A stretch of 64,000 nt of DNA from Tetrapyrgos nigripes. Its lineage: Eukaryota; Basidiomycota; Agaricomycetes; Agaricales; Campanellaceae. The position numbers and the translations under genes are program-made. Below are positions 35,428 to 46,700 of this stretch, in pieces. The stretch is taken from positions 310,001 through 374,000 of the forward strand of contig JAACJM010000021.1 of NCBI GenBank assembly GCA_013368315.1, given 5' to 3'. Position 1 is the first letter of the stretch. Each line of letters starts with the position of its first letter. A model generated the notes under the pieces. The model did not search any database, was not told where the DNA came from, and saw nothing but the letters and a program-made list of their open reading frames with translations.

Positions 35428-36834
35428 TCAGACCACAGAGACTTGCCTCATCGATTCGTCCGAATCTGGCTCAGGTCCAACATGTGTACTGGGATTGCTG
35501 ATAGACGACGCTGCATGCAAAGAACTTGAATTTCGCGTCAAAGACTCGGACGGTGGACTTGAATCTAAGTCCATAGTGTCAGTGTTGAAGTTTATGCTTA
35601 TAGGATCTATACTCCTGGCACATCCACTCTCTCCACTCATCGACCCCAACTTGATTTTGCGAAATACGATGCAAGCCATGATGTTGACAGCAGCTAACAC
35701 TGGGAACGCTGCGACGGAATGGGCAAAATCCGGAACGGTTGGGATTCTGAGGAAGATGAGGAGAGTTATGTTGCCTGTGAGGACAGCTCTGTAAATTTGG
35801 ACCAAGACGTTCAAGATGAAGTGAGGTGAGGTGAGGAGAGAATCTTGGTATAAGTAGTATAGATATGACGACTCACAAATAATAATGCTGACCACTTTGA
35901 AGAAGATTCCTAGACAGAGTCGGTAGAAAACGTCCACGAGAAAAAGCCATGAACTTCGTACTGCAACTGGCACTGGAACAGACAGAGCCCGAGGCAGAAT
36001 CATTCTGATGTCCTTCCTCCGCGGACTCGGGCGCCACAGTACAATCCATCAAAATCCGATAAGTAATCATCAGAAAAACAGCACTATCATAAACCATTTG
36101 CATGATAACTGTGGCCGCTGCAAACCCAGCAACAGGCTTTGTGTTAATGCACGCTTCAGTGGAATCGATGTGATATCCATTCACAGCGAGTGGGACTGCG
36201 AGTGAGGCTCCGAGGTTTAGCAGCCAGAGTGAGATGAAAAACGCTATTACTGCTCGATTGTTGTTCCATACTCCGATGGCGCGGAAAAGGGAGAGCAAAG
36301 AGTTATTGCTGACGGTCAGAGTGAAGAAGATGGCTGGAAAAATTGCGGCGATGGTACAGTTTGGGAGGTGGTTAGAAGCTAGTAAGAAGACAATATGTTT
36401 CGAGCGTTGCTACGAGGAGGTAAAGCCAGTAGAGCTTAGGCACTTACTTCCGACAATAAAACCACTAGTCAGAAGACCGAGTGCTGAGAATCTTGTCAAA
36501 ACATGGAGTTAGTGTAAGTGGCAAACATGAGTTAGTGTCTTTTACCTCGAAAAATAGTAAATCAGCGTAGGAAATTTGATCTTATGCTCGAAGACGAGCT
36601 GATAGTCGTTACCCAGATTGATTACACAATCCCATAGGTAAACCTAAAGGTTCAAAGACGTTCACATGAATAACGCAATTCGAATTTACTGGCCATGATG
36701 AGTCGGATACGTACTCCTAAACTTCCCGCTAGGAGATAGCGAGACTCTTCGTAACTTGAAGCAACATCAGGAGGTAGAAAAGCAAGAGGTGTAAAGGGAT
36801 TGAGGCTGCCATCAGGATCTGTTGAGTTTGACAT
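35428..36834 (-). CDS. Seven-transmembrane protein of a basidiomycete-specific family
   Basis: The ATG at 36834 gives MSNSTDPDGSLNPFTPLAFL followed by PPDVA, a start I associate with a large, unnamed agaricomycete membrane family. Spliced exons give VYLWDCVINLGNDYQLVFEH, FPTLIYYFSR, FSALGLLTSGFIVG, IAAIFPAIFFTLTVSNNSLL, then FRAIGVWNNNRAVIAFFISL, a conserved R-(A)-x-W-NNNR motif. Further hydrophobic spans include FAAATVIMQMVYDSAVFLMI and the final VLAAVNIMACIVFRKIKLG. A long Ser-rich cytosolic tail ends at 35428-35430. About seven membrane segments are visible. The acidic insert before the sixth span (APESAEEGHQNDS) is a lineage detail. Role unknown; a receptor-like function is possible but unproven. 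An intact frame over all exons supports a working gene. Confidence 0.75.
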
Positions 36835-38000
36835 TGAAATCAACGCAGTGATGCTGTCGTATAACTAGAGATCTTGTCTCTGGTTTGGAAAGTGAAGTCG
36901 GGCACACAAAGGAGAGACTAGGAAGTCTGCCAGATCAGCATACCCTGCATACTACGTACTTATACTCGTTTATATGCATACGCATGTTTGCCTCCTCCGT
37001 GAGCATACTAGTATAGGGTGTGGTTTAGCACTGCCATGGCGTGGCACACTTCCAGTCCTGTCGGCGTGCATTAATACAATCAGTACAGAAAATAGCTGGT
37101 CCCGGGTCAAGGTTCAGACTTCATCGCGGACCCAAGCCAAGCTGAGGTCTGGCCTGTAGGTTCGGGTACTTCATTGCTAACCGCTACGCAAAAGTTGCAC
37201 GTACCCGTAGGTAACCGTAGTGAAAACTTGGGCGTCGACCACACAATGACTACAGTCAAAACTTCAGAGATGGGCGCCGAATCGTACAGCAGCTATGAGT
37301 ATCTCTGTGTATCGCACCGTTGCACGCGTACTAATCAGAGAATAATGTTTCGACTTTACTTGTAATCACCCTAGTAGAGAGCATAGGATTTAGAAAGGCT
37401 ATCAGGCCAGCCTGATAGAGATGTCAAGAGCTTAAGCGCTTAAGCCTGAGACGTCGACGATTGGCCAGCTCTGATCACCAGAAGAGTCTTAGGTATCTGA
37501 GAGTACGAGGAAGCCAAGGAAGAAGATCAGAGGCTAAGTAGGTGAAAGGCTGAGTAGCGGAATAACGGACCGGTACACCATGAGAAAAAGTTACACGGTC
37601 AATAGGTCTCTTTAGCACCGCAGTCAGCTTTCTACGCCAACCACAAAGGCCAAACACGTATGTTTCTCTTTCCTTTTGTCTATCTTTCTGGATTTCTGAT
37701 AGATTCTTCACAGTAGACAAGTTTTGTCAACTTTTCTGCAGTTTTCTGGCTTCAGAACTCTTTCAAGTCGTGACGCACAAAACAGCGATACTGCAGTAGT
37801 GCCAGCATTTCCATACAGAAGTAGAGAAAGGGTTTCTGCTAAGAGAATACAACAAAACAAAAGGTCCTTTGCCTTTGTTCTTGTTGGCAACCAACAAATA
37901 GAGCGTACTTTGAGCTCGTACGTCTCATCTTTCTCTCTTCTACATCTCCTTCGAAACTCACATCTTTCAACTGTTTCCACTCTCAGATACCTCCAAAACA
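36835..38000. other. Intergenic region with a hairpin and palindrome
   Basis: Upstream space of the divergent 7-TM gene and the disordered-protein gene. It holds a 9-bp stem hairpin at 37399-37418 and a perfect 16-bp palindrome at 37430-37445. The part from about 37720 is pyrimidine-rich leader of the next gene. No gene is supported. Confidence 0.4.
37399..37445. repeat. Hairpin plus perfect 16-bp palindrome
   Basis: CTATCAGGC-CA-GCCTGATAG (37399-37418) can fold into a 9-bp stem with a tiny loop. It is followed by GCTTAAGCGCTTAAGC (37430-37445), a perfect 16-bp palindrome that is also a direct repeat of GCTTAAGC. Could be a protein-binding site or chance. Confidence 0.5.
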
Positions 38001-40049
38001 ATGACTACACTCCAACAACCTCTCCCATTGTCCAATTACAGCCATGGTCATGATTTGACTGGCGCCAACACGACCCCGTCCGGAGCATCCCCGCAATCAT
38101 CTTCGTCTTCTTCAATCTCGCGCATCCGCCGCAAACCTCAACGAACATACATCTCACCTTCACCTAGCGAGGTTCATGGGCCTACAAAGCTGATCTCGTT
38201 TCAGTCTATGGACGTGACTATGACGACAACTACGCCTACAGCCAGCCAGGACAAGGCCAATGCCAACGCTAATAGCTCTAGCGACACCAATACTGATACC
38301 GTTATTGAAGCACTCAACAATAACGGTAAACGCCCTTCAGCCTCCAGCAGCTTCCATTCCCATAAACAAAAACGACACGCTCCCTCTTCATCAACATCTT
38401 CAGTCTCACTCTATCACCCACTTGGCCCCTTGGCTACCTCACTACCTCCTTTAGACCCGACCACCGCCTTTGGCTCTACCATCCGGTTCCGTATCGCGAA
38501 AGGTTCAGAATGGGATAAAGTCCAGCGACAAACCGAGGAGAAGATGCGCGAGAAGGAACGCGAGAGGGAAAAGGAACGTGATAAGGAACGCGAGAGAGAA
38601 AGAGAACGTGAACGTGAGAGGGAACGAGACAAGGAGATGGATCCCAGCGCTAATGGGAATGGCAATGGTGAAACTCCTACAACGACCACGACCGTAGGCT
38701 CGATCTTAACGGTTGTTGACGTTGAGGTGGACGTACAGCCTGGTATGATGATGAGGTCTTCGAGTACGGGCACTATCACCACGGCTACCACTAGCGGGAG
38801 GTCGAGAAGGACGAGAGGCGCAGCTGCCAACCGCGACCGCGACGCGTCACAAGGCGTCAATGGTGGTACTGGTGATTCTCCAATCGAAGGCAATGCTATG
38901 GAGGATGTCGGTGGTGGTGGTGGTGGTGGTGCGAAGGATAAAGAAAAAGGCAAAGACAAGAATAAGGAGAAAGACAAGGACGAAACGGCTTCGGCACCGC
39001 CTTCTCGAGCTGCTTCCCCAGCTCCAGCAGCGACGTCAGGTAGAGCCTCGCCAAGGAAGAGAAGAGGAGGAGGAGCTGGGGGTAGAAGGAGACGAAGAGG
39101 TGGAGCAGCCGCTGCTGCAGCAGTTGAGAAAGATAGGGAGAGGGAGAGGGAGTCTGAGATGAAAGACGATGATTATGATGGTGCAGGAGCCAATGGCAAC
39201 GGTGGAGAAGACCGTGAACAAGATCAAGGCCAAGGTCAGGATCAGGATACAGAGCGTGAGCCTAGTTATCCGGTGAAGAGGACAAGGCTTTCGAGGAGTG
39301 CTGCGAGGCAGGAAAGGGAGAAGGAGAGAGAGCGTGAAGAAAGGGAGAAGGAAGAGAGAGAGGCTAAGGAGAAGGAACGTGAGGATGATGGTATGGATGT
39401 TGACGAGAACACTGACAAGGAGAAGAAGAAGGGGAAGGATAAAGACGGGGACACCGATGTGCTTATGGAAGAGCCCTCAGTCTCTGCTGAGAAAGCTGAC
39501 ACCGACGATTCCGAGAAAGCTGAGGCCGAGGCCGAGGCCGGAAAGGCTGAAAAGCCAGCTGGAAAAGACGACGGAAAGGGAAAGGAAACTAACAAGGACA
39601 AGGACAAGAATGAAGACCAAGATAAAGATAAAGATTCAGCGTCAAACTCAGCCCCCTCACCAGCCTCTCTTCCCTCTGATACCTCCGGTACTGTTACTGT
39701 TACTCGGAAAAACGGCCGTTCCCGAGGTCGTGGTTCTGGTCGTGGTCGTGGCGGTGGCGGTGGCAGAGGTGCTGCAGCGTCTGCTAGGTCGAGAAGCTCG
39801 TTGACATCCAATGAAAGTGGAAGTGCAGGTGGAGACGATGCGTTTGCGAGTGGTCTTGGCACTGGTGCGGGGACGGATATAATCGGAGAGATTACGGGTG
39901 CGATTGGGAACAAGTCCAAGTCCAATTCCAACTCCAAGTCGAGAGGTACGAGTGCTGGTGCTGTGAGTGAGAAGAGTGTGACTAGTATTGGTAGTACGAA
40001 GAGTGGACGGAGTACGAGTAGTAAAGAGGAGGGAGAGGTTTCTGGGTAG
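38001..40049 (+). CDS. Large disordered K/E/R/D-rich protein (682 aa), unknown function
   Basis: One uninterrupted frame from ATG 38001 to TAG 40047-40049, the longest intron-free gene in the window. The first 150 residues are Ser/Thr-rich with a basic patch SRIRRKPQRTYISPS. A short, less simple block FGSTIRFRIAKGSEWDKVQR (about residues 156-175) leads into an almost pure Glu/Arg/Lys helix-like stretch of about 40 residues. Then come acidic and Gly-rich parts, basic PRKRRGGGAGGRRRRRGG, more KE and KD repeats, and an RGG-like region (GRSRGRGSGRGRGGGGGRG). The tail is Ser/Gly-rich. Charged repeats plus RGG suggest a nuclear RNA- or chromatin-associated disordered protein, but that is inference. 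Repeats may inflate by replication slippage. No catalytic domain is seen. Confidence 0.65.
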   Translation: MTTLQQPLPLSNYSHGHDLTGANTTPSGASPQSSSSSSISRIRRKPQRTYISPSPSEVHGPTKLISFQSMDVTMTTTTPTASQDKANANANSSSDTNTDTVIEALNNNGKRPSASSSFHSHKQKRHAPSSSTSSVSLYHPLGPLATSLPPLDPTTAFGSTIRFRIAKGSEWDKVQRQTEEKMREKEREREKERDKERERERERERERERDKEMDPSANGNGNGETPTTTTTVGSILTVVDVEVDVQPGMMMRSSSTGTITTATTSGRSRRTRGAAANRDRDASQGVNGGTGDSPIEGNAMEDVGGGGGGGAKDKEKGKDKNKEKDKDETASAPPSRAASPAPAATSGRASPRKRRGGGAGGRRRRRGGAAAAAAVEKDRERERESEMKDDDYDGAGANGNGGEDREQDQGQGQDQDTEREPSYPVKRTRLSRSAARQEREKEREREEREKEEREAKEKEREDDGMDVDENTDKEKKKGKDKDGDTDVLMEEPSVSAEKADTDDSEKAEAEAEAGKAEKPAGKDDGKGKETNKDKDKNEDQDKDKDSASNSAPSPASLPSDTSGTVTVTRKNGRSRGRGSGRGRGGGGGRGAAASARSRSSLTSNESGSAGGDDAFASGLGTGAGTDIIGEITGAIGNKSKSNSNSKSRGTSAGAVSEKSVTSIGSTKSGRSTSSKEEGEVSG

Positions 40050-40472
40050 GGTCTTGTTGGCGTTGTGTTGAGACGTCCCACAGTTGATTTGATCCTTTTC
40101 TTGCATGTTTGCTGTTTTGGCCTTGGATCTTGATTTCTACTTCCTGCGAGCTCAGTTGGAGCCAGTTCCGTCTGTTTGCGTTCTCTTGCATATCTCTCTA
40201 TCTCTATCTACACGTCGTCGTCCATTTTGTATCGTATGTTACGTTCTCGGAACCTGATTCCGCGTACTCCCCTTCTTCCTCTTCTCCCTTTTCCTCTTCC
40301 TTTTCATTTCTTTTTTCTTCAGGGTTTTGGCTGTATTTTCTCCGCGTCAGGTAAGTTTCTATATCGAGATGAATTACTTTTTGCATAACTTACACTTGTA
40401 AATGTATCGAGCCTGTACATAGTAAAGCGATATTGGACATTGTTTAGGCAGCCCTAACTAGGCTTCAAATGC
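40050..40472. other. 3' flank, pyrimidine-rich
   Basis: The 3' region of the disordered-protein gene; CT-rich between 40260 and 40330. No gene seen. Confidence 0.4.
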
Positions 40473-41100
40473 ATGTTGCATGACGAGGCCTACTGGACCA
40501 ATGAAGAACGACGCGAACTTGTCCAGAAATTATCGAACGCGATCGAACGCGAAAGTGGACGTGCCAGTCGACTTAACACGACTTCCATCACCCCATCCAT
40601 ACCTTTCTCGCTCAACAGTTCCGAGGCTTCAATAATGGTATCTGAGCAAGGCAAATTCCTTCCAGAACTTAGCCGTGCTATTATGCTACATATTTATCAT
40701 TCTCGGGCTACAAAGTAACAAGTTCCGTCCACCTCGCATCCTCACTAAACGTCACTTCGTGCCATGAGCAGCTGATCACTACTTAGCTTCCAGTTTTTAC
40801 ATCCACTGTCTGTCTCAGTGGAGCTCTCTCTCACTCCTCCATTCCATTTCTGACAAAACATCAACGAGCACTCGGACCTCCGGCCCAGTCATCGACGATG
40901 TGATACGCAGTTTCTCTCAAATTTCTCTCGTCAGCTGAGTAATTTTATGCTCTGATTGGACGTCTGGAATGATAAGACGACTAGGCTTCTTCGAGTTCTT
41001 AAGCGGTCACTGACCAAAGTTCTGCCTCTGCCGCTGTGCAATCTTGAGCATGTTTATCTCTATCCGGTTTCTCTACGAGCCGAAATATTGATGGAAAGCT
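40473..41100 (+). pseudogene. Possible decayed F-box-type gene
   Basis: An ATG at 40473 opens an 81-residue frame (MLHDEAYWTNEERRELVQKL). Further downstream, in shifted frames, are stretches such as LLRVLKRSLTKVLPLPLCNL followed by EHVYLY that resemble the leucine-patterned part of F-box proteins. Stops and frame changes separate the pieces and no clean introns join them. The resemblance is weak and the call is tentative. Confidence 0.2.
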
Positions 41101-43793
41101 AACTCCATGGGATCTATGATCAAATTGGTGCATCTTCGAAGTACTGCTACTACTAGCCTCTCAGGACTGGTCAGCTGCCGGTCGTACCAGTACTATATAG
41201 TCCTCAGCTCCAAACCTAGTGGAACTTAAAACAAAAGTACACCGTCGGTCAACATCTATTTTTGACAATTCTGTGGTACTGGTGGCTTTCGATCCTGCTT
41301 TTTTTGTGTGTCTTGTTTCGGATTGGGTTCGGATGCATTTCAGGCCCCAGGGTGGTACGTATCCAAATGCTCCCAGCTGAAAGTCGATGTACAATGAGAA
41401 TGCGGCTGCAGAGTACTGAGCCATACACAGTTCTAGTGGCGCACCAAAGAATTGGTCCACGGTCAGGACGGGTACTCGAGGTCATTCATAGCAGCTGCAG
41501 TACTACTTCAAGTTGAAGTTTTTTTTGCCATTTGGTTTATCCAGTACACAGGTACTCTGTCAATACTGAAAGATTCTTCAGCTTGCCGGAGACTCTGAAG
41601 GTCTACATGAAAGTTGCTACAGGCTACAGCGTTGGTCCTCCGTCCAAAAGGTCGTCCAAGATACATAATTACTTCAGGCCTTCAACGACATCATTCTAAT
41701 TTCCCCCACATTCCCGGTTCCCCATACTATTTGAATACATCGTAGTACTCCACATTGTGCACCATACAGTTTTCAGGACCATCAATAATTCGTCAATTAT
41801 GGACCTCAGCAAGACCTGAGTATGTATGTTAGTTTGACCACATTTTCTTGACATTTTTCCTGTAAGCTGTCAAAGAACAATTGTCAATATCATTGTACGC
41901 GTCCCTATCTGCCAGTGTCATCCCTAAACGCGTCTATACGCGTACTATGGAAATATTCAATAAGTATACCCCATGACGTCGAGGTGGACGACATACTTGC
42001 TTCGTGTACTGTTGGAGCGGGACAGGGCGGCTTTCAGGGACGTCGACAAAACCGTACCAGACCAGACCAGGCCGTAGCGAAAAGTGGGGCCACTGCGTAC
42101 GTATGCAGCAACCGTTGAACTGGAGGATCACCACATGGTGGCTACGATGGTCTTGTCAACTTGACGATGGACTTGATATCGAACTCGGACGCGAGTAGGT
42201 CGCGACTCGCAAGTCGATGGAGGTGAGATTGCATAGGTTGGCTGACTTAAGTGTCTAAGAGTCACTCTCGAATTTGCAACTTGTGTGTACCTTTTATACT
42301 CGGATTAGGTTCGGAGAAGATGCAGGCTACGAGGAGATTTGCGAAAGCCGTCTTTGGAGAACCCTTGGACCTTGGACCTGGATACAGTAGGGCCTACCCG
42401 TAGTAGTACTAGTATTACTTAGGAGCATGATGATGAAAGATGCGTCAATCATACATATGTACCATGTGGACGTCGCTGCGTCGGGGAAAGATCGTCGGAA
42501 AGCCGCTGCACTGGTGTCTGTTACCTCCGCAGAGTTGCAGACTCACATCAGGTTTGCAGGACGAATGATGAATCTGAGCGCAGCACCAAGCAGCGTCAAT
42601 GGAAGCGCGAACGGACCGGATCGTCACGATGAGTATTTATAGAGTCTTCGAAGAACTTCAAGGGCGAATTGAGGGCGAATCCCAACCGAATTAGATAAAC
42701 AATGGCTAAGAATACTCAGAAGAAGTAAGGAAAAACTGATGGATCCGATCGTTTTCACATAAATATGAAGTATGGGAGCTGGAGCCAAGCTGAGACCTTG
42801 ATGTCGGAAAAGGGTATCCCATTCTAAGCATGAGCTTGGACGACCTAGATAGCAGTATATAAGGAGCAGGTACTAGATGGACGTTGACGTTGAGCGCTGA
42901 ACGGTGGGCAGCCTGGATTGGATCACCATATTAAACGTTCTTGATTGGGAAGAAGACTCTGGTCCCTGAGTGATACGATTCTCGGAGAAAGAAAGAAAAT
43001 AGGCACAGGTACCAAGTAAAATTTTCGCATTTGTTCCCCCTAGGTTGGTCCATCTGTTGTGCCCAATGCTTGGGTCAAGGTCCAGTACGTCCAGTACATG
43101 CCCACAGATACCATGGTGCTATGTACCTTCGAGGCGGCTGCTTCAATAGGCTTTTAGGACGAATCATGATGTGTGTGGTTTGAGGTCCAATCAAAACATG
43201 TTCCCGCCGTTTTAGTTTTGCACACCACACCCAACTAGGTAAGGATCCGGAACACTGCAACGACCGAAGCTCTTGCTCGCACTCTCGTTTGCTTGACAAT
43301 GGCAGGAAGACTTCCTCTATAGTCGAGGGTTACATCTGGAGTAGCAGGGTGGCAACGGAAGAAAGAAAGCTTCGGAGACACCAACGTCGCTATAGCCGTC
43401 GCTGCATATGGCACTCGTTGGCTTCCAATTTGAGATTCTTTGCGAACCCATTTTTGCAGAGATTTTTTCATTGGACGAAAGAGGTTGGGTACTGAAGAAA
43501 CCGATCGCCTACGTACGCCCTGGTGAAGGAATCACAGGCCAGCTTGGAAGAGCTTAGTTGGGGTAGTAGTGGGGCAGTTTAGGAAGTTAACAAACAGAAT
43601 GAATAGAAAAGTCCCACCAGCACGATCAAGTGACTGTATGCACATGGTCCTGTCACTTCTCCAAATTTGATCGCAAATTTTTTGCCGATGCATCTTCTCG
43701 ACATGGGTTTCAAGCTCATTTAGCCCAGGTCCGTGACAGGCTTTTTTCTGTCTTTCCTCCCGACGCCTATTCCAGTTCATCCATCTGGGTCGG
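41101..43793. other. Gene-poor region, no supported gene
   Basis: About 2.7 kb with only short overlapping frames on both strands (for example 41161-41516, 41915-42198, 43075-43495). None has a recognisable family, start context or splice pattern. It separates the disordered-protein gene from the giant membrane-protein gene. Confidence 0.4.
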
Positions 43794-46700
43794 ATGATGG
43801 AAAACCATTCTTCGACCTCCGTAGCTTCGCAGGCCAGGATGGCAGGTGTGTAGCTCCTAATACGCGTGCGTTGTGGCTGGTACTGATGAGGGAAAAAAAG
43901 GAAACGCTGCGCAACCTGCAGGATCTCGCTTTTCCGAAGGAGATGCGCTGAATCGTACAACCGGTGCTGGAGTCCCTGTAGACCGTGCTCAAGACCCGTT
44001 TGCAGCCCCAGCGTCGATGCAAGGCCCTGCACCGACTGCACCTGCTCAACAGCAGCCAGACACTCCCTTCTTCAAAAAGCGATGGTTCATTATCAGTCAA
44101 CTCATTGTCATTCCTGCTGGAATCGCGTTACTCTTCGTCCTGCTCTTCCCAGTCGTTACGGCTATTGCTCAGCTCGTCATCAACAGAGCTGATCTCGGGG
44201 TCGACGTAGCAACCATCACTATTCCGCAAAATGGAAGGTGCGTAGCATATACGCTGGGTATATGGTATATGTGCGTTTTTCTGACTTTTCCTTTACTCTC
44301 AGTTTCCAACTGGCTCTTCAAGGATTGGTGCGTGTTCCTGTTTTTACCCATCGAGTTGTTCACTGACCTCAACGCCTACAGGTGACGCATACAGGCATCA
44401 TTCCTGGTCGTGTCCAGTTCACAAATCCGATCAACGTCGCATGGGTTCAGGATGATAGCACAGAAACGCCCATTGGATCTTTCACATTGGACACCCTCTA
44501 TGCTAGAAACAAACGTGCTTTGGTAAACCAGACGACGACCTTCACCATTACAGATCAAGATGCATTTGGGCTTTTCGCTGGACACATGATTACCGCTAGC
44601 AATTTCACCTGGAGGCTCATAAGTGACAATCTTCATGTTCGAGCGGCTCAGTTCCCTACCAGCAAAGGCATCAAGTTCAACAAATTGCTGACACTGAATG
44701 GTGTGGAACATTCTTGCTGCGCCAGTTGCTGTCTTCTGAAAGTGCATGATGTACAGGGTTCAATAGCTTCAACAACAATGTGCAATTATTAGACCTTCAG
44801 CTACCGGGTGACGATCCAGCGGGTGGTATCAAATTTGCAGCCTCAACTCAGTTGACGAATCCAAGGTAGGTTTTCTGTCTTTTAATATCCTGGAATCGCC
44901 CCTCACTTTTTTGCAGTCCGTTTTCCCTCGACCTAGGCACGGTTGTATTTGGTTTGTCATATCGCGATGTCCAGCTTGGTTCCGGAAGTAGTCCAAACAC
45001 GAAAATCGTTCGTGTCCATTTTATTTATCCGGAACAACAATCTCCTGACATCATCTTCCATTCAGACCGTCGGTAACAACACCATCACTCTAACGGGAAC
45101 TCTCCGACCGCAATCTGGCTCTGACAACCTCACCGTAGTCTCGGAACTTTTCACCAACTACCTCAATGGTGATGACTCGGACGTCTTGGCCAAAGGTCAA
45201 TCAACACTTCAAAGTGATGGAACACAGATTTCGTGGCTATCTTCTGGACTTCAGGCTCTCACTTTGCATGTCCCATTCCATTCGCTTCAAGGAGCGCTTA
45301 ACCCGATACAGTCCATCAATATTGGGGACATGGGTCTAGGGTTTACAAAATCGGCGCCTTGGTCGCCCAGTGCGGAGAGTCGGTCTATCCAGGCATCGAT
45401 GGCGTTACCATTTGGGTTCAGTCTAGCCATTGGGGAAATCCAGAATTCGTTTAATATCACGAAAGATGGAAATGTCGTTGCGGGATTGTCTACGGTGCGT
45501 TGCTTCCCTTTCGCTCTTTAAAGTTCCTGTTGGCTGATGCGCATACATTAGCCTCTTGGAGCTTCTCAATCCCAAATTACTGTTGAAAACTCAACCTTCA
45601 CCCATGGAACCATCGACATTACCATTGAGAACTCCAGTCTCGATGTTCCTAACCCAAGTCATCCCGAGTTCTCTTCCTTCAATGCCAATCTCACCAGTCA
45701 GGACTCGGCGAGTTTCCAGCTTGTTGGACATTCCCGTGCGATAGCCAACACGAGTATTGGGCAGTTGACACTCGACCCTATCAAGTTTAACGTTCCATCT
45801 GGTCTTCAGGGACTTCAAGGATTGAAGAACTTGACACAGTTGAGTAATGTGGATGTTACGGGTGGGACGACAGAGGGTATTACGCTGGGGATTGATGGTA
45901 TGGTTCTCATGCATATATGCGCCTTTTCGTGACACTGAACACTTCATGCAGTTGCTATTCACAACCCATCCAACCTCAATCTTACCCTCGGTGACCTCCA
46001 AGTCCAACTATTCCGAGGCGGCGAAATGATTGGTACAGCTCTCATGCCCAACTTGAGCCTCATTATGGGCGACAACCACATCAAAGCTACCTCTGTCTTC
46101 GCTGCCAACGCCAACGACCAAGGTCAACAAACTCTTGATGACTTCGTCGGTCAAAAGGACGTTGCCTTGTCCATTTCGGGATACGATGGAAGTACTCAAG
46201 TCGCCTCTTTGATCAACGCGTTCGAAACGTTGGACATCGATGTGACGCTTCCCGGCTTGACAACTTCGTTACTGAATACGGCTGCATTGACCGTGCTACC
46301 TACCACAGGAAGAGCCAACAACATCTCTCACGTCACCGTCGACCTCGCCAACCCCTTCTCGACAGACCTCCAAATCAAACGTATCCAGTCTACTGTCTCA
46401 GCGTTTGGCATCCAGCTCGGAACGATTGATTCCTCGACCTCCTTTAAAAGCCAAGCCAACTCCACGACGACCTCGCCCCAGTTGGAGCTGAATATGAATT
46501 TAGATCCACCTTCGATATTTACGGTAACGAGAGCATTGGCTGTGGAAGCTGGATTGAAAACTGAGCAGTTGGATGGGATTGTGCAGTTGGGAGGTTATCA
46601 GTATTTGATGACGACGGGACCCCCGGTTGCTAGTGTGAAGAGGGACAATATCTACACAGGGTTTGATCTGCCGACGTTTGTACAGGCAGCTTTCAAGCAG

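Noticed and set aside
39266..40081. 271-residue open frame antisense to the disordered-protein gene
   Set aside because: It is an artefact of repetitive G/A-rich codons on the plus strand; the minus frame is pure Leu/Ser/Pro low complexity with no family content.
43075..43495. Minus-strand frames just before the giant gene
   Set aside because: Short, overlapping, no recognisable content and no consistent introns.
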